From assembly GCF_963576545.1 (NCBI RefSeq), contig NC_083646.1:17461961-17525960 (forward strand): a stretch of 64,000 nt of DNA. Direction: 5' to 3'. The first letter of the stretch is position 1; each line of letters begins with the position of its first letter. The notes beneath the pieces were generated by a model, which did no database searches, was not told where the DNA came from, and saw only the letters and a program-made list of their open reading frames with translations. A program made the translations under genes and the position numbers. Below, piece after piece: positions 1-14,093 of this stretch. The stretch is from Limanda limanda (Eukaryota; Chordata; Actinopteri; Pleuronectiformes; Pleuronectidae).

Positions 1-1204
1 AAAGCTCCTCTAGCGTTGTCCCAGAATGAAAATACAGAGATCACAAAGCATCTGAGACTGTTCTTAACTCAAGAATCCTCATGTAACGTAGCAGCGCCTG
101 CTCGCACGTTTTTGCATGTGTGGGGTTTTAAAAGTAATTCCATCATTCACTTTCTAAACCCAGAAGATAGACTGAGAGAAATCAAGGATTTCAAGCAAGA
201 ATGAGCGAAAGATTCAGGTTGAGAGAGTCTTACCGACAGTTTGACAGCTCTTCGTAGGCCAGCTGAAGCCATCGCCTGTCTCCTTCCTTCTCTTAACCAA
301 TAATTTGTCTGTCACCTCTTCACTCTGAGGCACACTGCCATCACTTTGTCTTATTTTGCATCTTTCCATCATTGAGTAATTCTACATCAAAATGCCAGAA
401 TGGATCTGCTAGCTTGTCTCACATACTCGATGCATTAATTCATACTTTCAGCTGTTTTTCATTTATCCAAGCCGTAGTTGAAACTCATGGAACATATGTG
501 CTCATGATCATGAAACTCTAGGTGCTGTCAGACATGCACTGAACTACAGAGATCCACCGGACATTCTCCTGAGAGGCTGTATGTGTGAATGCCTGGAAGA
601 GAAAGTCTGAAGGAGCAGATGTGAGAACACAGCAGGAGATTCTCCGCAGGATTCACTCAAAGGAATTTTCTGGGTTGATGACGTTTCGAACCTGGACAGA
701 TGCAAAATGAAAAAAAAAAAAGAAAACGCATATCTCCCTGTATGAAACTTGATGTTGTGAACGCAGAAAACTCAAAAGAGTTTTGCGTGAAATGAGTCAA
801 TGCAGGTGTCAATGTGCTGCAAACAAAGACGTGATCTCTGCAGGAGAAAAAAAACTAAAATCTTGTGTTTGCCGGCTGCACCACCCCTCACCTGAACGCT
901 GCAAAGATTTCCATATTGTAAACAGCGGCAGAGAATCTTCTACTGCGTTGTTTATGTGTGAGCCACATGCCTAAAAACAGCATTTGTAAAGTCTATACTA
1001 CCACCAATACTTATTTTCTCAAAAGATTTCAACATGACAATTTTCACAATCTGAGCGTAGACTTTGGTTTCATGAAGGTCTCTGCAAAGAAGTCAAATTC
1101 TTGTAACTTTTCACCCGTAGCATCCATGCACACAGACAAACAAATAAACCTAATTAGATGTCATCATTACGTCCGTCCAACTCAGTTGTCAGATGTTAAA
1201 TGGT

Positions 1205-1340
1205 TTTTTTTAGCTCCCGGCAGCTGTCATTCCAGTGTCGCGAGTCAATTTACAGTCATTCAGGTTTGCATTCGAGCCAAAATGGCAGCCATTGTTTGGC
1301 TGTTTGAGCTTTAATCTCTTTGAAATCCTCCCGTTATCTG
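1205..1340. promoter_or_regulatory. candidate conserved non-coding element
   Basis: Non-repetitive, mixed-composition block with runs such as CAGCTGTCATTCC, GTCAATTTACAGTCATTC and AGCTTTAATCTCTTTG, and no coding signal. The judgement is by eye only and rests on texture and on the known enhancer content of CDKAL1 introns. Confidence 0.2.
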
Positions 1341-2382
1341 ACCAGTCACCTGGCACCTCCTCAAACCGGTCCTGACAGTACCCTCCTTCATCCCTGATGG
1401 TGGAAGTGGGTGAGGAAAGTGAGTGATAACCAAGCCGACCACTTTCCCTGCCTCTGTCCCTGTAAATTGAGCTGCTACATGACAGTGCCATTACCTCCAG
1501 CTGCCACCGTTAAACACTTAAGTATCTGAGTGATTACTCTCACTCCTCACAAGTGTCCCCTGTTCTCTCCCGATGGTTCCTCCTGTTCCTTCTTTCGGAA
1601 AAAGAATTGTTTTCTATTAGGTATGAACTACAATGTGCATACAATGTTTTTCATTTAGTTAGTTTACACAATAATATATCACATGCATACATGTATAGCA
1701 GCCTCAGAGCTAGGACAAAACAAAGAAGTGAATCAGAACGAGCTTAAGTGGAAAAACAAGCAACACTAAAACGAATCAAGACGAGACGCCGGGAGTGAAC
1801 TGACCTGGATAACAAAATGTAAATAACAGCTGTTTATTGAACATCACTGATATTTTTCCATTAAATGTATTTCCAGCAGCGGGGATGATGAGCGTTAAGA
1901 ATGTGACAACTCTGTGTTCCTGAGGGTTTGAACGCATCTTCAAAAGTGGTTTAATCTCAGGCAATCACTGCAAACGAAGATACGCATGACCTTTAAAAGT
2001 GCGCGGATGTGTGGCTGCGTGAAGGGAAGGAATCATTTGAGGGAAATGACTCGATGTGATGGCAGATTTTTTTTTTAGAACACAGGCTCCTAGGAGTCAA
2101 GTTCATTTTGCAAGATATCTGTTGTACAGATGTTTTTTGATTTTTGAAGCCAACTTCACTGTTCAAATGAGTATGATTTTTTGAAGTGTGACCTAGTAAC
2201 AGTCAACACATTGGCAGCAGTTTGTAGAAATATACCATAACCTTTGCAAGAAACACTGCTGCCGAATAACTCACAGAGGGAAATGTTTTGATCATTTAAA
2301 AAGGTGATTTCAGTGCTTGTTTGAATGGTGAGTAGCTTTTGTTTTAGAAACGACTGAAGCTATTTTCAGACATGGACTCTAA

Positions 2383-2410
2383 AATGTCTGGAGAATTTGG
2401 TCCAGACATT
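2383..2410. repeat. perfect 10-bp-stem hairpin
   Basis: AATGTCTGGA at 2383-2392 is repeated as its exact reverse complement TCCAGACATT at 2401-2410, with an 8-nt loop. A related CAGACATGG word lies just upstream. It may be part of a degraded MITE-like repeat covering about 2340-2920. Confidence 0.6.
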
Positions 2411-3176
2411 TCCTCGAGTTTGTCTTTTTTATTTCCATATGAATTAAGCAGCAGGGGATTGTCCTGGTCAGACGCACTCACAATAACAGGAGCATTGTTG
2501 TGCATGTGGAACATTTAGGTGAATGGTGGCGTCTGGGCTGAGTGTGCAAAGGGGACATGATGTATAAATTCCACTATGTAAACCAAATGTTTTTGTTTAC
2601 AGCTCATCGGCACCAACATCAGCCCCTATTGTCAAAACCCCTCAAATCTCATTGTCTTTCTGAGATGAAATCTTCTACGTGTATGGCTTCTCTTCTTCAT
2701 CCTGAGATATTTGATTTCCATCCGTTGCGTCTTAGAAACGTCATCAATTCAAACCACTCGCTTGCTGTATATATTTCAGAAATGTTCCTGCGGTTTTCTC
2801 AGGTGGATATTTTTGGGAGATTTCACAACAGCGTGTGGAAAGTGACTCGGACATTTGGGTTCTCACATTCAGTCCCTCTGGAAAATGTCAGGATTTCTGG
2901 TAAAACTGCACTGTAGATTGTTAGTATTAAGGAGACAGTTAAACGACCCAAGAAAACAACGGATGGGTTGATGGTTATTGATATAAATTTTAGAATTAAG
3001 AATTTTAGAATGTTTAGCTTGTTTTCTTAATAACTGGACAGGAAAGATGTCTCTTAAAAGTAAACTTCACTGTTCATTCTCGCATAAGCATTGATTTATT
3101 CTAATATAAATTTCGCACAATATGTTTCGACAAACTTCAGTCCTAGAATTTCACAGCCCCAGCTGCTGTTCTCTGT

Positions 3177-3279
<103 letters not shown>

Positions 3280-3516
3280 TAGTTGAGCCGTCAGCTCTCA
3301 TGCAAATGTGATTTTATTTAGGAGTTGTGTTTCCTCAAGACAGCAGCTTTCCAAACTATATACATTTGACAACAAACCTCCCCACAGCACACTGCCTCCC
3401 CATCTACATCTCTTCATCTCTCTCTCCTCCTCACCTCGTCTCTCTCTCTCTTTCTCTTCACTGTCCGACTCCTACGCTGCAGCGGCCCCACTGTGCCACA
3501 CATTATCATTTCAGAG

Positions 3517-3517
<1 letters not shown>

Positions 3518-3550
<33 letters not shown>
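3518..3550. repeat. (AC)n microsatellite
   Basis: Uninterrupted 33-bp AC tract, flanked upstream by a pyrimidine-rich TCTC stretch (about 3410-3460). Confidence 0.97.
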
Positions 3551-3551
<1 letters not shown>

Positions 3552-5879
3552 CGCGTACACGGCAGCCCAGATGGGTAGCATGGTCTCTTTCCGACAGATG
3601 AATAGGTAAATATTTACCTTCCCAGATTGTCTTTCTTCCATGCTCATCCCTCCATCCCTCCACCCATCGCCTTCCTCTCTACACCTCCGTGCCACACTCA
3701 TCTGTTTGTTCCTTGCTGTCGTTTTTCAGGGTTCTTCTGTCCCAATGGTCTCGCCTTCATCTTATCGTGGGGGCCTCTCACAGGCATCTGTTGTGCAAAC
3801 ACGCTTGCATACACATGCACATCTTTTGAATATATGATGAGGAGGATGACTGGATGTGTATTGAAACATACACACACATGTACGGACGTGTGAGGGCCTC
3901 CGCAAACAAAGAGTTGATAATAATTTTGCCGTAGACAATGGCATGTTTTATGAAGCTTAATTCTGCCTATTGAGGCAGATGGGGGACCGACTGTGTACTT
4001 ATCTTGAGTTTTAATTAAATGACTTTAGTCTCTCATGAACACATTTTCCCTGTGTAAATGCTCGCACAGTTGGGTATCACACTATGGCTCTGGGAGACAG
4101 GGATCCAGGCTCATTGCCTCCATGGGGCAGGAGAAGAAATGATAGGAAAAGAGCACACAAACACGCCCTATTATCTCTTTTTGATTTAGGGGCTTTAGGT
4201 GATGTACCGACTGCTTTCTTTGTCTGAGGCAGTGACAGGCATCTGTTGTGCAAACACGTTTGCATACACATGCACATCTTTCACTATTTTATAAATATCT
4301 GCATAGGGATCATACATTATCTCAACTAAGTTTTTTTAGTTTACATAAGTCTTTGTGTTATAGTCATCTGTGTTCTCCTGTATTGTGTCTCTACATGAAC
4401 TGAGGTGGTACAGTATGATGCTCCCTGCATCACCTTCTTGTTTTTGTTAAACAATACTTTCGCTGATATAGTTCTGAAATCAATATGTATTGATGGTGAG
4501 TCCTTCCTCTAGCGTGACATACCAGATAATGTCTCATTTGATAGATCCTGTTCTGTTGTGCTCTGTTTATCTCCTCTCCACACACCAAAGAGACTAATCT
4601 TGCTCAGTCAGTGTTTTTTAGGTTACTTTTCTTAGTTCTCTCAGTTTATCAGTTAGATCATTATTTTTAGACCTTTTTTTAAATATGTATTATCAGAAAT
4701 GTTTTCATGTCCATTGTCTTGCAGGAATTTACATTTATATAATGTTGCGCACATTTAAAAACAAAAGTAATTTGGTCTCTAATTAACATTGGACAGGTTG
4801 CATGAATATATACAGCTGCTGTGACATTTAAACAGAAAAATATTACAATGTGATGGGCTTGTTGGGCGAAAAATAACCTGCAAATCTTCTCCACTGTTTA
4901 AATTATGTCCAGTACAAGACATTTCTCCTTTCTCATTTTTTTGACCAAGGAGAGTATCAGTGTGTTTTTTGTCCATTAATATCCCAAATCACACCTCCGT
5001 CACTCTTGGATCAGAGGGACACAGAGGTGTTAAAATCACTGCGTGTGTGCAAGTTATTTTTCTGTCTTGTCCTCCACCCTAGGAAAATCCACAGAAGCCA
5101 ATTCACACCAGTCTCTCTTTCTTCTCACATTATTCTATCTTGGTGTATTAGTTTGCTTCCTTAGTACAAGACTAAAAAAGACACCAGCCACCTGCAGAGT
5201 AGACGTCTCTACCACTTCCACCAAAGGGCCATGTAGCAAATTAGATAAACAAGCCCCAGGGAGATGAGAACGACAGTTATCTATTAAATCCAGAAAAAAG
5301 TGCTTATTTGTTTACATTTACAATCTTATTCACCTTCCCTCACTATACTGTCATTAATAAAACAGCTTGAGGGAACACATTATAGACATTTTATACTCAT
5401 GTGATGAGAGAATTAAATAGCAATAAATAAATGGTGTGAATTTATTCAAAAATATATGTTATCCCTCTAGGAGAATAATTTATTTGACTAAACGTACTCA
5501 CCTTCAAACCTGCTTCGTTCTGATGAAAGCAGTGTGGTAGCACACTGTCAGAACCAGAGCTCCCAAAACGGAACTATTTCTTCCCATTTTCATTACACGT
5601 TGCTTGATTAATTATTGTTGGAGCCTACAGGCGGCAAACAGTCCTTTGTTTACCCACCAAAGTGAAGGATTAAAAACATGCATTTTGAGTTCAGTACTCA
5701 GGGGGTTTAGAACCACGGCTTGAGGGCATCCCAAGAATTTCATTTTAATCACAAATAGAGAATTATTCATTCATTTAGTCATTTAACTATTCCGTGCTTG
5801 GATTTTGTGTTTTGTTTTTAATTTATGTAGTTTTGCTTTTCCATAGGGTAGTGGTCAGGCAGATCTGAGAGGTCAAGGA

Positions 5880-6000
5880 TGCCTGTGCCTGCAGGCCATT
5901 GGTTAATATTAATGACCATCGGCCAATTGAAACTCATCAATAGGTCAGAGGTTATCAAAGGGTTGCAGATGCAGGAAGTTAATGTAATTAAAGATGCATT
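5880..6000. promoter_or_regulatory. candidate conserved non-coding element
   Basis: TAAT-rich block (GGTTAATATTAATGACC, GTTAATGTAATTAAAG) with a CCAAT-like GGCCAATTG, no repeat character and no ORF. It resembles homeodomain-binding enhancers; by-eye call only. Confidence 0.22.
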
Positions 6001-7471
6001 ATGTTGTCAATTGCAGAGAAAGTGTCTCTTCCAGTCCTTTTCTCAGTGTCTTTGTTGAGCTGTCTCTCGCTTCGCTGGTCTGTCATGTATGTTTGTCTAT
6101 GTGTGTTTGTGTCTTGTTTTTAACGTGTATTGTGTGTACACCTCTGCAGCCATGTGTCTTTAGAGCGGGGTTTGTTCATTAATGTGTGAAGGAAAGGGAA
6201 GAGAGAGAGTTTCAAGAAAATACAGATGAAATAAGGGTATCTTCCTCTTCCATTCCATCCAAAAGATTTTTCAGAATAAATCTGTCCGTTTTGTGTTACT
6301 ACTTAAATCATGACTTCTTAGACATTTCTCGTTAAACAACGTGACACATTATAAATAACATTGAGAGTCTCCAGTTTCCCTCCTATTCCACTGCATTTCA
6401 GGCTGTGATAGAAATATTGTAATCAATAGTGTAGCTCACTTGTATTGACAATGATTTCCAATTAATTCTGCATTTGATAGCTGTTTCAGTCTGACTCGAG
6501 CAGGAAGGCAATTGGAAAGCCAGCTTATGACAAAAAATTACAAATCGATGTTGGTCCTGTTCGTTTTTACATCATCATATTACTAATTTTCCTCATGATA
6601 ACTGACAGCTACGGAATACCTTTGGGATCAAGACTCATCATTGAAACCATATGGCATCATAAATTCAAAGAGAATGTCAAGTATGTATCTTAGGATACAT
6701 GGTTTTCAGACAGACATCAGTGACTTAGCCTGGGAGATCTTTTATAAGCCATCCGAGTGCTGTCAATACAAACAAAATACATAAAAGAAATCAATGCATC
6801 TATCCCAGACTCCACCAACTACATTAATCCAATGAGCCAGCAGGTCAATAATCAATAACTAACGATTGGCAGCAGAGGTTACCAATCAGGTTTTGATTGG
6901 CTGAAAGAGTCAGTTGGGAAAGACTGTAACCTTCTGTTCTGCTGCAGTGCTTCACCTAGTTTTTCAAAGGCATTTGTCAACGATGGGAAAATTTCAGTGG
7001 ATCGCAAACTTCCGAGTAATTTTAGATAATTGATCTAAGTGTAGTTTGAGGTTAATGAATGTCAGACTGAACTTTACGATGTATGTTGTTTTGTTGTTTG
7101 TCTTTTTTATATTATGATATGTCCTCAAGAGATTTGTCTGCAATATAGGAGGTGGTTATCCATGATTGTTTCTGATTGAATTATAAAAATTATCAAAACT
7201 AATATGTAACGTGGAGTAACACAACAATACTATGTGACAGATTGTGTGCAACCATGTGCTGTAGCGTGGCTAAAAGTGTTTGTCTTAATATGAACAGTTA
7301 TCCCAAAAAAGGTTGAGGATCAGACTCTCTATGTTCTCGCAACACCTGAAGTTAAACAGATTATTTCTCGTCCCAGCACCAGATGTATTTAAAACATAAT
7401 TTCACAGCCAGGAAATAACAACTTTAATATGTGAGCCTGAACACCCACCTCTCTCTCTGTCTCTCCCTTAG

Positions 7472-7652
7472 GGTCCCAGGTGTAACCATCGCTACTGATA
7501 TAATCTGCGGTTTTCCCGGTGAGACAGAGGAAGACTTCCAGGAGACGGTAGACTTGGTGAAATGCTACAGATTCCCAAGTCTCTTCATCAACCAGTTCTA
7601 CCCCCGACCTGGTACACCTGCCGCCAAGATGGAGCAAGTACCAGCACAAGTG
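7472..7652 (+). CDS. cdkal1: CDKAL1 internal exon, end of radical-SAM domain
   Basis: This exon encodes 60 full codons, beginning VPGVTIATD and continuing through the [12 protein letters not shown] motif, [19 protein letters not shown] and ending VPAQV. The [10 protein letters not shown] block is shared by MiaB, MtaB/CDKAL1 and RimO methylthiotransferases and lies at the end of the radical-SAM region; the rest matches vertebrate CDKAL1 almost residue for residue as I remember it. CDKAL1 adds the 2-methylthio group to t6A37 of tRNA-Lys(UUU), supporting accurate lysine decoding; it is anchored to the ER by a C-terminal tail. The acceptor is a long pyrimidine tract ending TTAG at 7471 and the donor is GTGAGT at 7653. 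One base of a split codon (probably Lys or Arg) opens the exon, so the upstream intron is phase 2 and the downstream one phase 0. I found no exon upstream of it within the window. Confidence 0.97.
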
Positions 7653-10600
7653 GTGAGTGTGGGACAAGGACAGAAAAATACTCTTTCAATACAGTTTTAA
7701 TAGTCTTCTAATATACATGATATGACTTAATAATATGATTTTAAGATGATGGATTAAATTGGAGGTAAAACCAGCATTTCTTAAAATTGTATTAAAAGCA
7801 TCTGCAACTTTACCATGAGTAGGAACACATACATACTGTAAATACATTTTAATTGACATGCATGTGTGTATGTGCTGTTTGTGTGTGCATATACTTTATT
7901 GCATGTGCACACACAAATTTGCATGTGTGTGAGAAAACACAGACCAGCCTCCTGTCATCTGAAAACGTAAAAGCCCGTTCCAGTTCTGTCATGACTTCTG
8001 TATGACTATGAATTTTAATATCGCTAATCCCGAAAGCCGTAAGAAGTGTGTGTCTGATAAGTGCATACGAGTTACGGTGTCTCACTGTCCCTTCAAGACG
8101 GACAGACTGACACAGTCGGTCTTCATATGGAGGCATACAGTGTTAATGTGAAAATGTTGAAAGCCTGAATTTGAGTTAGAGGAGATTTATTTATTTTCTC
8201 TTTCTTTTAGAGTGTTTTATGGTTTTTTTGTGTATGTGACAGTTCAGCAAAGTTAAAAAGCCCAAAATCGGTGGTAGAGGACGCTCCTTTGTGCAACAGA
8301 ACAGGACTCAAATGACTCATCAGTAGTCCAGCAGATTGTGGCCAATCAGAGCAGACTGGGCTTTATCAGAAGGGAGGTCTTCAGACAGGAGCTACAATCA
8401 AGTGTTTAGAGGCTGAAGCGATGCGCTGCAACAATAAACTGTATGAGGAAAATGATGCATTAGAGCATGTAAAACTTTTCAAGCTATAACCCAAATCTAA
8501 ATTATGACCCTGACTATGAGCATAATAGTAGTTTATAATCTCCTTTAAAGTTTTACTGCTGGGCATGAACTGGAATCAGAAAGTCAGCTGCTCCTCAGCT
8601 GCTTTATCTCCTTAAACCAGTATTATCCCGATAGCCAGAAAGGGAGGGGAAACCTTTTTCTTGTATTCGTATATTCGTATTAAGAATTTGTTTTTGTATT
8701 TCTCCACAACATAAGTCAGATGTGTCAACATCTCAATGCCAATAGAGTGAGAGCTATAACACATTGTGTCTTCATTATATCTTGTTATCCTCTGTATAAC
8801 CATACGACTCCTGTAGATTCTCCCTCTCATCCTCTCTCTCTCAGTCCGCTGCTAAATGAAATAATTAGTGGCTAATGAAGCAGTAATTGTTAGCAGAGGT
8901 GTCTGTGTGAGAGAGGCAGATTGAACACATCAGCAGCTCCAGCATTTCCTTGACCCTTTGCCTCACAGGTTTCTCACTTGTATTATTGTGCACGGAACCA
9001 TATTCATCTATAAATGAAATAAAAATAATAATTTAACTTTAATACTATGTATTAACGTTGACACTTTAGTTTCATATAATATTACTAAATTACCAAGTTA
9101 CTGCTAAATCAGCACTAACTTGTCTTAATAATTATTCATTGTTATGTTATCGCTTGTATCTGCTTATTGAATCTTAATGACACTTGCTACTCATTCGCCT
9201 GAAAAGTTTTTCTTTTTTTCCTCTTTGGTTTGACCTTTGCTGCCCGACACTGTATGTTCTATATCTTCTCGCATTTGTGCCCCCACACTCTTTACCATCA
9301 AAGTGTTGACACATCTCTTTCAAGCGGAGCGTCTTCATAAGTCATTCTCTTTTTCCCTCCTCCCTCCTTCCTCTCTGAGGAGAAGCCGAGTGTGTCTTGG
9401 AGGGATCAATCCCCAGACAACCACATCGCTGCTTCGCTTCTTCTTATCTTTCACCCCCCCTCTTCTTTCTTTCTCCTCCATCTGTCTCATCCTACATTTA
9501 TTGTCAGCGTTTGGATGTTTGCATGCATCTATCCAAGGCTTTATTCTGCAGGCAGCTCTGTGCCATATCACTGGTTTCTGTAGAAACCTTCTATTCTCAT
9601 ATCACCATCTTTAACACATGAAATAAAATTGATAGCTAGTTTTTTTTATATTAATGACTGCGCTAAATCTTTGATTAGAAAGGAGCAGCTTGCTTCACTT
9701 TATCATATATCCTTCTTCACTCTGTCATCCCCCATTTCTCCATTTTCACTGCTCATTGAGATGTTTTGAATTGAAATGAATTGTGAGGATATCTGTTCTT
9801 GTCAGATGATCGCAAAAGGTGAGAGAAGGAGTCAGAATAATATGTTAAAGTCCCTGTAACCACTACACCTGCTTTGGTGGTTGAAGCTGCACACAACATC
9901 ACATCATCAGTCACCATGCACCTGTTCTTACACACAGTCACACACACACACACTCAGTGAGTGGTGGCAGCTAGGCGATGTCTAGGGCTTGTAGGGTCAG
10001 TCATTAATAAAGTGCACCAGATGGTTTGTCTGGAACACAACTGTGTTGAATAGCCACAGGAGGGATGGATGGAGGAGGAAGCAGAGACAGAAGGAGGCCT
10101 AAGACAAAGAGAGAGGGTAGGTAAGGAGGGATGGAGGAAAGGAAGAAGAGTAAGGAAAGCGGACATGCATGGAGGACATAAAGGGCTGCGGGCCCTAGAG
10201 GGGCTCCATCATCCTTAGAAATTTGACTGGCCACCGCAAGTGCTCACTTACTAAATGTGGCAGCTCATCGGTTATGAGGATGTCACTGATGGAGGCAGTG
10301 ATCCTAAATATTGGAAATGTTGACCGCAAAAGCAAAGTGCTGATATTTTTATATATTATTATCTTTGTTTTGTAAGATTGAATAAGAAAAACATAAACAT
10401 GTTGACACCACACTGTTTTCCTGCCCTTATCAAACATCATTTGTCATTGGAAAATAAAACATAACTCAGGGTGCTGAAGTCAAATGATAAACTCATTTTG
10501 GGTACTTGCAGCTGAAAACGTGATAAAGGATCGATGAAGGATAAATATTAGTGTGCAAAAGTGTATTTTTGTAATTCATACTCAGTTTGAGTTGCCAGGT

Positions 10601-11499
10601 TTTTGTCCACATCTGCCAGGAACAACAAACTCTTCAAAGTGAAGTTAAGTGTGGCATAAAAACGTACACCCTTAGTCCAAATATTTTGTCAATTGGTGCG
10701 CTGACATTTTTATTTTCTATTGTTTTATTAAAATATTGTTTAGCCTCACCTGTCTGATTTCCAGCAGTGACAAAAACAAACATTTGAACAGAAAACTACA
10801 TAAAGAGATTTATCTCAATGAGTCGCTGAGTGAAGCAGGGAAAACACAAAGTGTCCAGCTGCGACGAGGTCCAGGTGTTTTGTGCTATCTGTGGGTCTAA
10901 CTTATTAACTATGGTAATGGATGATGTATGAGAGAACGCGGGACGAGGGGAGAGCAGAGGCAGATGTAAAGAATTGGAGACCACAGGGGTGGAGGGATGG
11001 AGAAAGGGAAGGGAACACGTTGAGAATTAAGGGATGTGAATGCTATTAGCTTGGATCTCCATAATCATCCCCAGGTGACTAGAACTTAGCCTTGATAAAT
11101 GGACTTGGTGAGTGGAGCGTGTGTACGTGTGTGTTGGGACGTCTATTGGTATGTAAGGAAGAGCTGAGAATGAGCAGCTGCAGGGGAGAGAGATAGAAAA
11201 AAAAGTGATAAAGAAGGAGATTAGCTGTTCTAGTTGGGCAGTGTTTTTAATTTCCCCAGGTTGTAATTGGTTAAGAACTCCATTACCCACGAGGCACCAG
11301 TGCAGCAGCTGTCAACGTGAAACAGCTGGCCAGCCACTAGTAGCTCCATCTTCTTGGTGCACTATCATTTATCTACGCCTGGATGTACACACAAACTCTA
11401 GCGTGGACACACACACCCACACACAGACACAAACATGCGGCTCTCTTTGTTTCAAATGCAGACAGTTACTCCCTCACACACACTATCAGGGGAGATACT

Positions 11500-11620
11500 A
11501 GCGCTCGGCTAAAGGCAGTCTAACAGGTATTAAGGTTGAGTTAATGGTTAAGTTGCTGCCTGAGACCGGGTAGGTTTGCACATGATTAATGGACCTGGTC
11601 CGCTAATAATGGAAGGGATA
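11500..11620. promoter_or_regulatory. candidate conserved non-coding element
   Basis: Compact non-repetitive block with TATTAAGGTTGAGTTAATGG, GATTAATGGACC and GCTAATAATGG, giving several homeodomain-type TAAT cores in about 80 bp. No coding potential. Inference from texture only. Confidence 0.22.
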
Positions 11621-13169
11621 ACACACACTGCATTTTTTAAAGATCGCAGAAGGGATAAACCCAACGGAGAATTGTGTCAGTTGAATCAGATCTAAAAAAT
11701 ATTCAACAATAAGATTCTCTTTTCGGTGTAGTTTTTTGAATGGGGTTCGTTGGGACGTTCAGGGTTTCAGCAATATGGTAAATTCACATTACACGATAAA
11801 TCAGTCAAGTTATGCCTCCAAGCTTATGAGTTACAATTATGCTAAAGACAGATTGGAAATGTACAATATTTTCTGCCACTCTAAATATCAACCCAGAGGT
11901 ATTATTGTATTAAGTCACTGCAAGCTCTAAATTCACCACTTCTACGCACCAGGCAGAAAGATAATGTTATATCAGTGCTTAAAATGTCCCCAGATGTAGA
12001 ATTAAATAAACCATGAATAAATACTCATCTTGAAGAATTGCAGCCAACTGACGGGTTCCAGTCTTTGCCTTTCGGGGGCAGCTCTACATCTCAGTTTGTT
12101 TTTTGTTTGTTTGTTTGTTTGTTTTTCCCACCCAAGTGCATTTTTCTAATATGTCATAATGTTCCTATAGGGTTATAACTAGCTGGGGAGACTGACTGAC
12201 TATATTCTGCAGGGTTTAAATATGATGATCCCCAGTAGGTCTTAGTTTTAGGAAGTTACACATAAGTATAGATTTTATTAAAGATGATCTTTGTAGAGTC
12301 ACTGTTAATTGAGTTGATGCTTTAGAAAAATAATACTGGCGAACAAAACCAATTAAAAATTATTTTCTCAAGAAATCTCTTTTTTTTTACGAAGTTGCAT
12401 ATCCTTCTGCATGTGAATACCTCACTTTACTTTTGAGTGAAAAGGGTAAAAAGTAAAAAAAAAAGAAGTTATGGCAATAACGCTTCACATTCCATCATGA
12501 ACACAAGGTAATTAATTTCCAAAAGAAAGTTTTTTTATTTTATTGAAAAGAAATCCCATTCAACTAAAGAGAATTGTTTTTGAACGTGATTCTCCCAAGG
12601 GCACTCAACTGAAATGAAGTTTCATAGTTCACAGTTGGTGAGATTTAAAATGATGGCAGCTCCTGAACGTTACTAATTCACTGACCTGAATGTGTCTCAA
12701 TGCCATGATGAAATTACTTTAAGTTTTTAGTCTCTTCTGATGCAACATGGTCACATTTGGAGAGCGTCTGTGTTGAATGTGAACAAAGCTCACGAATATC
12801 ACACTCAGCTCCGCATTGCTTCAATCTGACCTAGGAAGCAAACTTTGTTATTCTCTCTCTGCATATTAACAATTAACAGTTGTATGTACACCTTAGTAAA
12901 AAAAACGAAGATTCAGGGGATCAGACACAAGTCATCATACAACATATTGTAACTGGACCATGTTATATAGTACAGTGACCTCTGCAGACAGACGAAGGTC
13001 ACACACATGCAGAGCCTCGTTGCTGTGACCCCCCTCACTGTGATGCTTTAGGAAGTGTTAATCCTTGGCACACAAAGACGGAAGCAGACTCAGATTGTGC
13101 CTTTAGGGTTTTTTTCTGTGATGATACACACACACTTCCACACAGACCCACTCGCCGTGGGTGTAGACT

Positions 13170-13715
13170 CTATAGCACTAACATCTGTCTGTCATTAGGG
13201 AAAGACAAACAGACACATACTGGTGAGCCTGAAGCTCGTTCAGTCCAGGCTAAGGCAAGATCACTGTTACCTTGCCGCACAACATACCCACAACCGGGCA
13301 TACTGACACTCACAATACAAAGGATGTCACAATACCAGAAATTCGTTGGTGCCAGTACCTTTGAAATTCCATGACTCTCACACAAATGTCCCCTATAGTC
13401 TTGCTTTTTGGGGCCACAGACGCTCACACAGACTTTGACAGACTTTGATGCACAGTAGGACTGAACTTTTCTGCCCAGGGGGTCTAGCAGCCCAAAGAGA
13501 TTTAGCTGCATCACCTGGGGCAGCAGATTCTACCACTCATCTTTTTGGCCGGGGCACGCAACATCATGGATTGTCACCTTGACATCGCCATATTCGAGGA
13601 CTTTGTACTGGAACCTGGCCAGAGGCTCCACACCACACATAACTGGAGCTGTCTGAATTTGCAGTTTGGCTGGTTTCAGCTCTGACTGACCATCGGCAAC
13701 TGCATTTACCAGTGA
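13170..13715 (-). pseudogene. unidentified decayed coding-like stretch
   Basis: Reading the minus strand from about 13715 to 13170 gives one frame of about 180 codons broken by a single in-frame TAG at 13530-13532. The part before the stop has a protein-like texture (LARFQYKVLEYGDVKVTIHD, then CPGQKDEW), and the frame continues cleanly afterwards through CVSVCGPKKQDYRG to its end. An upstream TAA closes the frame near 13715. I do not recognise the family. It could be a fragment of a retrocopied or transposon-borne gene, or a chance open frame. No poly-A tail or target duplication was seen. Confidence 0.25.
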
Positions 13716-13805
13716 GTTTTACCAAGCAACACTTTTAGGCTACAATCATTTACCTGTTATGGGCTTGGCCGTAAATATATCTTTGGCATAAATATATCAT
13801 CTTCT

Positions 13806-14093
13806 TCATATCCATCCATTCGTTATTTCTTGAGGGTCACGGGGGTGGCCTTGTGCCAGCGCCAGCTGATGTTGGGCAAGAGGTGGGGTACACCCTGGAC
13901 CGATTGCCAGCATATCCCATGGCTGACAAACAGAGACAAACAACCCTTCACACTCCCATTACCACCACGGACAGTTTAGTGTCCAATCAACCCAACCACA
14001 TCTGCATGTCTTTGGACTTTGGGAGAAAGCCAGATAACCTTCTTTCTGTGTGGTTGAGACCGCCAACCATTCTACCACCATACTGCCCTTCCT
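13806..14093 (+). repeat. degenerate teleost interspersed repeat
   Basis: The order of phrases ATCCATCCATTC, GGGTCACGGGGGTGG, GTGGGGTACACCCTGGACCG, CAACCCTTCACACTC and CATGTCTTTGGACT is that of a very common fish repeat, usually annotated as non-LTR or SINE-like. This copy is diverged and its ends are blurred. I am sure it is that repeat but not of the family name. Confidence 0.75.
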
